Shown: positions 8,949-17,004 of the stretch, piece after piece
Layout of the letters: every line of letters begins with the position of its first letter
Position numbering within the stretch: the stretch's first letter is position 1
From: Christiangramia gaetbulicola
GTDB taxonomy: Bacteria > Bacteroidota > Bacteroidia > Flavobacteriales > Flavobacteriaceae
DNA: 64,000 bases
Assembly: GCF_003054225.1 (NCBI RefSeq)
Contig: NZ_QBKQ01000001.1
Coordinates: 248,001 to 312,000, forward strand
Reading direction: 5' to 3'
Notes under the pieces: model-generated
What the model was told of the DNA's origin: nothing
Database searches by the model: none
The model's input: the letters and a program-made list of their open reading frames with translations, nothing else
Program-made: the position numbers and the translations under genes

Positions 8949-10325
8949 TTAATAACTAAAACCTAGTTTATCTAATCCTGATTTTATCTCTTCATTTGCC
9001 ATAAAAAGATTCCAGGGCAATTGCGTCCTGTAGTTCTCAATCATGGCAACTATAGGCCCCTGATCTATCGCCAGGTATCCATCGGCGTACCAGTTATATT
9101 CTTCAGAAAATGCATCATAAAATCCCATTTCACCCCAAAGCTTATCTCCCTGTTCTTCATAGAAATACCTGAGAGCAGCCATAGATTCATCGGGTGTATA
9201 AGGAAAAGAGGATAATGCGGCGGTAGGAGTTATTACTCCCACGTCATTGGTAGGGCTATGTGCCGCATATCCTTCTCTACTATCTGATGCGGTTAAACCC
9301 CATGAATTTTCACCATAACCCTCGAAATTCTTCGGGTTAGTAACACAGTAATTATAATTTATCAAGCTGTGCGCTTCATTCTGTTTCCAGTAATTGGCAT
9401 ACTGATCCTGCAAATTTCTTGGATCCAGGCCTATAAAGGAATAATGACTAAAGAACAATGGTCCGCCAAAACTTGGCCCCATTGGTAAATTAATATTGTA
9501 ATGGTTCCTATTGGTTATTATTGCCCCATTAGAGGCCCATCCTTCGTTATAAACCTCTTCAGAAATTGAATAGGTAGGCGAAGAAGCTGCCAGAACATAA
9601 ACAATCAATGACTCGTTCCAGCCTTTAATCTTAAGATCTATGGCGAACTGGTTGTAAGGTGACCAGTGCCAGTAAAGTACATTTTCTCCCTGAGTATACC
9701 AGGTCCATTCTACATTTTCCCAGATGCTGGTGATCCTTGAGTTGATCTCATTCTCTTTTTCTGAACCATTATTAAAATATTCCCGGCAGATCAATAATCC
9801 CTGGATCAGGAAGGCCGTTTCCACAAGATCACCGCCATCATCCAGGTCACTAAAAGGCCTGGTTTGACCTGTACTTCCCAAATACCAATGAGAAAATGCC
9901 CCATGATATTTAGGCGCTTCTTCCAGAAAATTTAAAATTTTCACCAACCTGTCTGTAGCTTCCTCACGACTAACCCAGCCACGTTCTACAGCTGTTGGGA
10001 AAGAAGCAAGGCCAAAACCTGTCCCTCCAGTGGTGACGATATCATCTCCCTGACCGCCGTAAGCCTCATCCTGAGATCTTTCTCTGGCCATGCCGCTATT
10101 TGATTCTGCGAAATCCCAGAAATATTTAAAGGTTTGTTCCTGCACGAGATCCAGCAGTTCGGTATCGGTTAGGCTTTCTTCTACCGGGCCGTCATCTGTA
10201 AGACCATCGTCTGAGGTATCTGGAATATAGGGTGGCTGATAACCAGGACCAGAATCATCTGAACAGGATATCAAAAATAAAAATCCCGCAAAAAACAATA
10301 GTTTAGAAAGGTCGATTTTGAACAT
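8949..10325 (-). CDS. GH144-like (PF10091) glucan hydrolase lipoprotein, paralogue 3
   Basis: The ATG at 10325 is preferred over an upstream GTG (10343) because it begins a proper lipoprotein signal (MFKIDLSKLL..., FLISC). After an acidic, Pro/Asp-rich linker (about 25-55) the catalytic domain begins at TELLDLVQEQTFKYFWDFAE. It shows TGGTGFGL, DLVETAFLIQGL, YWHWSPYNQF, KGWNE, GPLFFSHYSFIGLDP and SWGLTASD. By eye it resembles paralogue 1 more than paralogue 2. It is the first enzyme gene after a hairpin terminator that separates it from the susCD part, so enzyme levels may be set partly by read-through. Confidence 0.86.
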   Translation of the reverse strand: MFKIDLSKLLFFAGFLFLISCSDDSGPGYQPPYIPDTSDDGLTDDGPVEESLTDTELLDLVQEQTFKYFWDFAESNSGMARERSQDEAYGGQGDDIVTTGGTGFGLASFPTAVERGWVSREEATDRLVKILNFLEEAPKYHGAFSHWYLGSTGQTRPFSDLDDGGDLVETAFLIQGLLICREYFNNGSEKENEINSRITSIWENVEWTWYTQGENVLYWHWSPYNQFAIDLKIKGWNESLIVYVLAASSPTYSISEEVYNEGWASNGAIITNRNHYNINLPMGPSFGGPLFFSHYSFIGLDPRNLQDQYANYWKQNEAHSLINYNYCVTNPKNFEGYGENSWGLTASDSREGYAAHSPTNDVGVITPTAALSSFPYTPDESMAALRYFYEEQGDKLWGEMGFYDAFSEEYNWYADGYLAIDQGPIVAMIENYRTQLPWNLFMANEEIKSGLDKLGFSY

Positions 10326-10403
10326 AGTTAGCTGTTTCTCCACGCCATTATTTTAAAAAATAAGGGGGCAGAAATTAATATACTTTCGGAAAATCCAAGA
10401 TTA

Positions 10404-10434
10404 AATAAAAGCTCCGGGCCACAAGCCCGGAGCT
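10404..10434 (-). terminator. Hairpin between the surface-protein genes and the enzyme genes
   Basis: GCTCCGGGC (10411-10419) pairs perfectly with GCCCGGAGC (10425-10433). On the minus strand the hairpin is followed by TTTTATTTAA. It probably attenuates transcription between the LamG lipoprotein gene and the glycosidase genes, or stabilises the susCD transcript 3' end. Confidence 0.75.
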
Positions 10435-10447
10435 CTATTATTAGGTC

Positions 10448-12172
10448 TTATTGAGCCATAGCCATGTTGGCTTCAATTTCTTCTTTAGTAAGAACTTTAT
10501 TATAAAAAGTAAGTTCATCCATATAGCTGGAATCTGAAAGGTGTCCCCATTGCGTAAAGCGTGGAGCTCCAGACATGATCGAAACCAGGTCTGTACCCGT
10601 CCAGTCTATTCCTGAAAATGCAGATTCTTTCACAACCTCTCCATTGATGTACACCGTGGCGGCTGAGGAAGATATGGTGAATGCGATATGCACCCATCCG
10701 GCGTCGTTAGCTACATCTGCCGCAGTTCCACCATCAACCCAGGTATCTGCAGTACCGTCGCCTACATTCAATTTAAATCGCTGAAATCCTTCAGCACCAT
10801 TTTCTCTGAAAAATCTAAATCCGGAAGTTCTATTATTCTGTTCGTTAGGATTATCGGTGTCTTCTGGCCCTATCACAATAATACCAGCACGGTCTGGACT
10901 GGCATTTACTTTATACCAGAAGGTCGCGCTAAAAGTTGGACTTAATAATCCTTCAGAAGGCATGGTTAAATAGGAACCTTCAGCACCCGCGTAGGCATTT
11001 GAACCTTCAACAGATTCACCTGCGAATCCAGGATTACCTACTACAGTAACCTCACGGTTAGACGCAGCATCCTGGTATGATCCATCAAATGAAAGTTTTA
11101 AAGTTTCAGATGAAGCATTGATCAATCCTTGAATTTCCTCCTGAGAAAGAGCAGCATCAAATATTCTCAATTCATCAATATCACTGCTATCATATTTGTG
11201 ATCCCAGTAGCTAAAAGTTTCACCACCTGAACCAATAGTTAAACTCTCAACTCCGGTCCAGTCTATAGAAGAACCGGCCATATTTCCTGTATTCACAGGG
11301 TTACCATCAAGATAGATCACCGTTTCTTCAGAAGTGACTGTAAACGCAACGTGTACCCATTCGTCTTTTTCTGGATCCAGGGTTCCACCATCGTTCCATA
11401 CTTCTCCGGTACCGGTTCCAACATTCAGCTTAAGTCTTTGCTCAGCTGCACTTCCTTCGCGGAATAATCTGAATCCCTGAGTACGGTTTTGATCTGCTCC
11501 TGCTACCAGTATCCCGGCACGGCTAGGATCTCCACTAACCTTATACCAGAAGGAAGCAGTAAATTCTGAACCTACAGATCCATCAAATGGAATGTTGATA
11601 TAAGAATCTGGAGAACCAGTGTAGGCATTAGAACCTAAGAAAGATTCCCCGGCAAAACTAAGATCACCTGTAACTTCTGCACTTCTCAAGGTCATTAGGT
11701 CTACATAATCCCCATCGAAAGGCATATATAAATATTCATTATCGAATTTTGGAGTATATGGAGGCTCCTTGCTGAAATTCACCGTTTTGGTGGTCACATT
11801 CCCTTCAAGGTCGGTTGCCTTTACGGTAACCGTATGGTCACCGTTAGCGATATTATCATAGACTAACTCCTCGATCACGATTCGGTAATCCTTGAAATCG
11901 CTCATAGTGGCGATCACATTACCATCTACCATCACCTCGATGTTAGCAACCTCGATATCATCTTCTACTTTGAATTTAATATCAATGCTAGAAACCTCTT
12001 CCAGTACTTTAATCGTATTTCCTTCTAAAGGCGCATTAATAGTAACTTCTGGAGCGCCCTGATCTGGACCCGGGTCTACCTCGGTTATAGGATCTATCCC
12101 ATCATACTCACAAGCAATGAAAAGCAGGGCAAATGAGAATAAACTTAAAAGCTTTATATTAAAATATTTCAT
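10448..12172 (-). CDS. Surface glycan-binding lipoprotein with two LamG-like domains
   Basis: The lipoprotein signal ends LLFIAC (Cys21). An Ig-like domain (about 43-135; GAPEVTINAP, DGDHTV-type strands) is followed by two copies of a concanavalin-A/LamG_3 domain, about 145-350 and 356-570. The two copies share FAGES..GSNAY.G, FWYKV, DRAGI, GFR.FRE, WVH.AFT and IDWTG blocks, so one arose by internal duplication. Position directly after susD is typical of surface glycan-binding proteins (the SusE/F place). The likely role is holding glucan at the cell surface for the SusC channel. There is no enzyme motif. It is 6 bp downstream of the SusD gene. Confidence 0.8.
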   Translation of the reverse strand: MKYFNIKLLSLFSFALLFIACEYDGIDPITEVDPGPDQGAPEVTINAPLEGNTIKVLEEVSSIDIKFKVEDDIEVANIEVMVDGNVIATMSDFKDYRIVIEELVYDNIANGDHTVTVKATDLEGNVTTKTVNFSKEPPYTPKFDNEYLYMPFDGDYVDLMTLRSAEVTGDLSFAGESFLGSNAYTGSPDSYINIPFDGSVGSEFTASFWYKVSGDPSRAGILVAGADQNRTQGFRLFREGSAAEQRLKLNVGTGTGEVWNDGGTLDPEKDEWVHVAFTVTSEETVIYLDGNPVNTGNMAGSSIDWTGVESLTIGSGGETFSYWDHKYDSSDIDELRIFDAALSQEEIQGLINASSETLKLSFDGSYQDAASNREVTVVGNPGFAGESVEGSNAYAGAEGSYLTMPSEGLLSPTFSATFWYKVNASPDRAGIIVIGPEDTDNPNEQNNRTSGFRFFRENGAEGFQRFKLNVGDGTADTWVDGGTAADVANDAGWVHIAFTISSSAATVYINGEVVKESAFSGIDWTGTDLVSIMSGAPRFTQWGHLSDSSYMDELTFYNKVLTKEEIEANMAMAQ

Positions 12173-12178
12173 ATCTAA

Positions 12179-13756
12179 TTAGTTTAATTGTCGCAATACA
12201 TTGTTCATTGCCGTATTTCGATCTACAGGTGTAGCATTTAAAGGCAAGGCATCAACCTGAGCCTGTGGATAAGGCAGGTATTGGTCTCCAGATGAAAATG
12301 ATCTTCCATCGTAGCTTAATTCTTCAGTTTTACCTAAACGAACCATATCATAATAGCGAATTCCCCATTCCATGGCTAATTCAGCAAATTTCTCATCCAG
12401 TACATCTTGCTGAGTAACACCAGAAATTGTAGAAAGATCTGCTCTTTCTCTTACCAGGTTTACGGCAGCATCGGCAGAAATTGCAGTAGCGCTAGCTCCC
12501 TGAGTTACTGCTTCAGCATACATTAAAAGAATTTCGGCATATCTTATCACGATCATGTTCTTACCTGCTCCATAATCATTTCTACCATCGGTTAATTGAA
12601 CAGATGGTAAATAATGCTTACCACTTGCAAATAATGCTCTTGCATAATCGTTGATGACATCTCCGGAAGGAGTAGTATTGCTTACAAATGAAGGCATGGT
12701 ATAACCATCGTCTTCGATCTCAGCAATACCTCGGTCTGTAAATAAAACTGAAGTTTCTAAACGCACAGTTTCATTACGGTCTATCATGAACTTAATAAAC
12801 TTCATACTAGGCTCGTAAAATCCCCATCCACTGCTGGCGTTCTCTCTTTCTGGTGTCCAGTTTTGAGGCCCGAATGGAGCGTATAAATGGTAAACGGCAT
12901 CACCTGTGGCAGATCCAAAATCTGAATACTGCATTTCTAGCAAGCTTTCATCACTAAGTTCTCCAGGTTTCTTGAACAACTGGTAGAAATCTGGATATAG
13001 TGAGAATTTACCTGAATTAATGATCGCACCGGCAGCATCTGCAACTCCCTGGTAATTTTCTAATTCCTGGTAAGCAAGGGCTTTTAAAGCATAAGCGGTA
13101 TACCTGGTAACTCCACCAGGGATATCTGTACGTTCATTAGGTCTTGCATCTGGCAAATTAGGGATTGCCATATCCATTTGATCTATAATGAACTGCATCA
13201 CTTCCTCTTTGCTAGCCACACCATTTTCAACTTCAGTGCTTGGCTGGTTTGATGTGATAATAAATACATCCTCCCAAACACGGGCCAGGTTCAGATGGAA
13301 CCACGCTCTCAGAACACTAATTTCAGCGATATATTGATCTGCTCTCGCGATATCATCCCCTTCAGCAAACTCTTTAAAGTTTTCTACCTGAAGAATGGCC
13401 GTATTCATATTCACGATATCATTATAATGTACATTCCATAAAGAATTATACATCCAGTAATCTTTATTGTATATGAATCTATCGGTATCTGCGAAAGGCT
13501 GCTGATCTCCTTCTCCACCGGCATTCACGTCATCACCTCTTACTCCCAGTAAAAGTGGTTCTTCCCAACCTCTGGTAGCAAATTCATGGTAAGCACCAAT
13601 AACAGGATCGATCATATCGTCTGTATTAGTGTAATCAAGATCACCTGTATTCAGCTGACCCTCCTGCGTATCCAGCTTGTCGCTACAAGAAATAGTGGTA
13701 GCCAAGGCAAGTATGGTGAATACGCTTAGAATAATTGATTTTTCAATTCTTTTCAT
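12179..13756 (-). CDS. susD: SusD/RagB-family nutrient-binding outer-membrane lipoprotein
   Basis: 525 residues with a lipobox ending TTISC (Cys24). The body has the TPR-like SusD fold signatures: an N-terminal acidic stretch, YWMYNSLWNVHYNDIVNMNTAI, AEISVLRAWFHLNLARVWED, and the C-terminal VIRYAEILLMYAEAV and LAMEWGIRYYDMVRLGK. SusD proteins cap the SusC porin and bind the oligosaccharide at the cell surface. It starts 11 bp after the susC stop, the usual order. Ligand specificity must come from the locus; the neighbouring GH144-like enzymes suggest beta-1,2-gluco-oligosaccharides. Confidence 0.95.
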   Translation of the reverse strand: MKRIEKSIILSVFTILALATTISCSDKLDTQEGQLNTGDLDYTNTDDMIDPVIGAYHEFATRGWEEPLLLGVRGDDVNAGGEGDQQPFADTDRFIYNKDYWMYNSLWNVHYNDIVNMNTAILQVENFKEFAEGDDIARADQYIAEISVLRAWFHLNLARVWEDVFIITSNQPSTEVENGVASKEEVMQFIIDQMDMAIPNLPDARPNERTDIPGGVTRYTAYALKALAYQELENYQGVADAAGAIINSGKFSLYPDFYQLFKKPGELSDESLLEMQYSDFGSATGDAVYHLYAPFGPQNWTPERENASSGWGFYEPSMKFIKFMIDRNETVRLETSVLFTDRGIAEIEDDGYTMPSFVSNTTPSGDVINDYARALFASGKHYLPSVQLTDGRNDYGAGKNMIVIRYAEILLMYAEAVTQGASATAISADAAVNLVRERADLSTISGVTQQDVLDEKFAELAMEWGIRYYDMVRLGKTEELSYDGRSFSSGDQYLPYPQAQVDALPLNATPVDRNTAMNNVLRQLN

Positions 13757-13767
13757 ATCGCGTTTTT

Positions 13768-16700
13768 TTAAATTTTAATATTTAGTCCTATAGTATACAC
13801 AGATGGGATAGGATAGGTTTGTCTATCTACACCATTTGGTACTTCAGGGTCAAAACCATTATAGTCAAAGAATGTAAATGGTCGTTCTGCGGTGAAATAT
13901 AACCTGGTTTGCGGAAGAGCTTCAGATTGAATAGTATATCCTACCTGAATATTCTGAATTCTGAAGAAATCTCCATCCTCAACCCAGAAATTACTTAAAC
14001 GCTGGTTCCAGGCCTTACGCAATCCGGCTGAAGAAGGGTAGGAATTACTTGTTCCTTCACCATGCCATCTGTTGATCGCAAGATCTGCATCTATATTAGT
14101 ATCCTGTGTAAAGATGATCTCTCCTCTTTTACGGTTCAGGATCTTATTCCCGGTTTGACCATAAAAACTCATGGTCATATCAAAGGCCTTGTAGTTCACG
14201 CCAATGTTTCCTCCAAATGTGAAATCTGGCAAGAATGATCCCAGGATCACCCTGTCTGAATCATCTATAACGCCATCTCCATTCTGATCCCTGTAAATAA
14301 GGTCTCCAGGAGCAAGGTTATTTTCTACCGCAATTGGATCTGCATCTACCTGAGCCTGATTCTGGTAAACTCCTACCCTTTCATACCCATAGAATGCAAA
14401 AAGCGGACCACCCTCCTGTGTTCTCTGACGGAATTCAGCACTACCCGAATCTATATAACCTCTTTCATCTTCGATAGATAAAGCCTCATTTTCCAAAGTG
14501 GTGAAGTTCGCGCCAATCGAATAGCTGAAATCATCTGAAACCTGCTGGTTCCAGTTTACATTCAGTTCTAATCCCTGGTTACGAATAACACCTGAATTCT
14601 GGTTTACACTTCTGTTGATAATAGGAATAAACACAGGTAGGATCGCATCTTCTGTATCTCTGATATAATAATCGGCATCAATAGACAGCTTATTTTCAAA
14701 CATTTCCATATTCATACCAAAGTTCACCTCTTCAATAACCTCCCAGGTATTATCTGAAAATATACTGGTAGAAGTAATACCATTTCTAGGTTGATCACCT
14801 AAAGCTGCAGTAATTACGTTGATCGTATTAGAACCATCACTGGCTGCTACGTTATCGTTACCTAATTTACCCCAGCTGGCTCTTAATTTAAGGAAATCGA
14901 AAACTCCGTTATCTTCCATAAAGTTTTCTTCACTAATTACCCATCCGGCACCTACTGAAGGGAAATAACCCCATGGATCTTTGGTAAACTTCGAAGATCC
15001 ATCTGCTCTGATTGTACCGTATAGGAGATACTTATCTTTGAAGTTATAAGCTACCCTACCAAAATAAGAAATACCATAATATCTTCTTCCTCTTTCAGAA
15101 ACTCTATTATTGAATGATTCCGGGTCTGCAAAGTCAAGGAACCAGCTAGATTCCAATTGAATACCAGCTATATCCTGTCCTGTCGCCGCAAATTCATTGG
15201 AAGCCTCATCTCTATAAGAATGTCCTGCTAGTACAGTAAGGTCGTGATCCCCGAATTGATCATTATAAGTTAAGGTATTATCCCAGTACTGGTTTGAAAA
15301 GGTATTGTTTTCTCTCCTTATACTTGATCTTCTTTCTACGTTATTTCCTAATAAATAGGGAAGGTCCACATATCTCTCTTCTAAAGCAGAAAAATTATGA
15401 CTATAGGTAGTCTTAAATTCAAGCTTTTCCGGAATTATTTCATATTGAAAATAAATAGTAGCCAGCATTTTTCTGATCTTCAGACGGTCCTCGTTATAAG
15501 TTATGTCTGTAAATGGATTCTGAGTACCACGATATCCAAGTATCTGGGCATTAGAATATTGAATCGGAGAAGCCTCTGTATTTAAAGGATCTATTACCGG
15601 CATGATTGGAACCGCAAAATAAGATTTGAACCAGGCCGCATTTTCAGGGGCATATTTAGTAGCATTACTAAAAATGGCATTCACTCCAGATTTAAAGCGA
15701 TCTGAAATATCTATATCTACCTTGGAACGCATGTTAAATCGCTCATATTCATTCTTCATATCCAGGATACCTTCCTGGGCAAAATAGTTAGTACCTATAG
15801 AATAGGTGACTTTTTCCGCACCTCCAGAAACTCCAATACTATGGTTCTGAATGATCCCATCTCTTAGTACCTCTTCATACCAGTCTGTATTAACATCTGG
15901 AATATTAGGATTTATACGACTTCTTCCGTATCGCTGAATGGCATTATTCACAAACTGCGCATCTGCAGATGAACCAGATTCAAGCGCCATCGTAACAAAC
16001 TGCTCGGCATTAGCCATTTTCACAACATTCTGTGCTCTTTGAATACCGGTATAACCATCGTATTCAATTTGAGGTTTCTGGTTCTTGCGCCCAGATTTAG
16101 TTTCGATGATCACAACCCCGTTGGCGGCACGTACACCATAAATAGCAGAAGACGAAGCATCTTTAAGTACGTTTACAGATTTGATATCCTTAGTGTTCAG
16201 GAAATCTATATTGTCATATAAGGTACCGTCTACTACATATAATACATTGGTTGCATCCTGGAAGGTTCCCAATCCCCTGATTCGTACCGTAGGTGAATCA
16301 CCTGGAGAACCTGCGCTTACGATCTGCACACCAGAAACTTTTCCCTGTAATGATTGCATTACGTTAGCGGTTGGTGTCTTTTCTAGCTCTTCTGAATCTA
16401 ATGAAGCTATGGCCCCGGTTAGATCTCTTTTCTTTTGAGTACCGTAACCAACTACAACTACTTCATCTAATTGTCCCGCATCTTCTTCCAGAACAACAGA
16501 ATAATCTGAACTAGTGGTAACTTCTATTTCCTTGTCTTTAAATCCAAGAAAGGTTACCGTAAATACATCTCCAACTTCAACGTCTTCTAAAGTGAAGTTT
16601 CCGTCGAAATCGGTCACGTCAAAGATATCCTTACCGTTAACTTTAACTTCTGCTCCCGGTAGGGGTACCTCATTGGCACTAATAACAGTACCACTAATAG

Positions 16701-16776
16701 TTTTGGTTTGCTGTGCATAAGATAATCCTGAGAAGACCAGGAAAAATACACTAGCCAAGAATAGTTTTACTTTCAT
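13768..16776 (-). CDS. susC: SusC/RagA-family TonB-dependent outer-membrane transporter
   Basis: 1002 residues. A signal peptide (to LSYAQ) is followed by a carboxypeptidase-D-regulatory-like domain (about 25-100, ISGTVISANEVPLPGAEVKV). Then come the SusC-family motif DEVVVVGYGTQKKRDLTGAI (about 103-122), a TonB plug (NVLKDASSSAIYGVRAANG) and a long 22-strand barrel ending in VYTIGLNIKI. Length and domain order are normal. It imports oligosaccharides with SusD using TonB energy. It heads the susCD transcription unit, and the upstream region at 16838-16925 holds a candidate promoter and nested inverted repeats. Confidence 0.96.
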   Translation of the reverse strand: MKVKLFLASVFFLVFSGLSYAQQTKTISGTVISANEVPLPGAEVKVNGKDIFDVTDFDGNFTLEDVEVGDVFTVTFLGFKDKEIEVTTSSDYSVVLEEDAGQLDEVVVVGYGTQKKRDLTGAIASLDSEELEKTPTANVMQSLQGKVSGVQIVSAGSPGDSPTVRIRGLGTFQDATNVLYVVDGTLYDNIDFLNTKDIKSVNVLKDASSSAIYGVRAANGVVIIETKSGRKNQKPQIEYDGYTGIQRAQNVVKMANAEQFVTMALESGSSADAQFVNNAIQRYGRSRINPNIPDVNTDWYEEVLRDGIIQNHSIGVSGGAEKVTYSIGTNYFAQEGILDMKNEYERFNMRSKVDIDISDRFKSGVNAIFSNATKYAPENAAWFKSYFAVPIMPVIDPLNTEASPIQYSNAQILGYRGTQNPFTDITYNEDRLKIRKMLATIYFQYEIIPEKLEFKTTYSHNFSALEERYVDLPYLLGNNVERRSSIRRENNTFSNQYWDNTLTYNDQFGDHDLTVLAGHSYRDEASNEFAATGQDIAGIQLESSWFLDFADPESFNNRVSERGRRYYGISYFGRVAYNFKDKYLLYGTIRADGSSKFTKDPWGYFPSVGAGWVISEENFMEDNGVFDFLKLRASWGKLGNDNVAASDGSNTINVITAALGDQPRNGITSTSIFSDNTWEVIEEVNFGMNMEMFENKLSIDADYYIRDTEDAILPVFIPIINRSVNQNSGVIRNQGLELNVNWNQQVSDDFSYSIGANFTTLENEALSIEDERGYIDSGSAEFRQRTQEGGPLFAFYGYERVGVYQNQAQVDADPIAVENNLAPGDLIYRDQNGDGVIDDSDRVILGSFLPDFTFGGNIGVNYKAFDMTMSFYGQTGNKILNRKRGEIIFTQDTNIDADLAINRWHGEGTSNSYPSSAGLRKAWNQRLSNFWVEDGDFFRIQNIQVGYTIQSEALPQTRLYFTAERPFTFFDYNGFDPEVPNGVDRQTYPIPSVYTIGLNIKI

Positions 16777-16837
16777 ACTAGTAAGGTGTTTTGCTTAATT
16801 TGTAAGTGAAAGATACGCTCATATAGCCTCATTTACG

Positions 16838-16925
16838 CAAACGTTGTAGTACACAACTGCTACTTCAACTCAAAATACATTATAAACACTTAAAAAACAA
16901 GTGTTTAGAAGATTATTGAAGTAGC
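16838..16925 (-). promoter_or_regulatory. susC promoter candidate with nested inverted repeats
   Basis: On the minus strand TTG (16868-16866), a 20-nt spacer and AACGTTTG (16845-16838; consensus TAnnTTTG, one mismatch) form a plausible Bacteroidota promoter. Just upstream sits TAAACACTT (16883-16891) with its exact inverse at 16899-16907, spacer 7. Around it GCTACTTCAA (16859-16868) and TTGAAGTAGC (16916-16925) form a second perfect inverted repeat, nearly concentric. The inner repeat lies where an activator would contact polymerase, so it is a good operator candidate for the LuxR-type sensor gene next door. Confidence 0.5.
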
Positions 16926-17004
16926 TTTTTAAGTAAATTTTTAGAGGGTGATGTAGTAATGTAGTAGTGTTTTTTTGATAATTTTTGACAGTATTATTAA
17001 GAAT

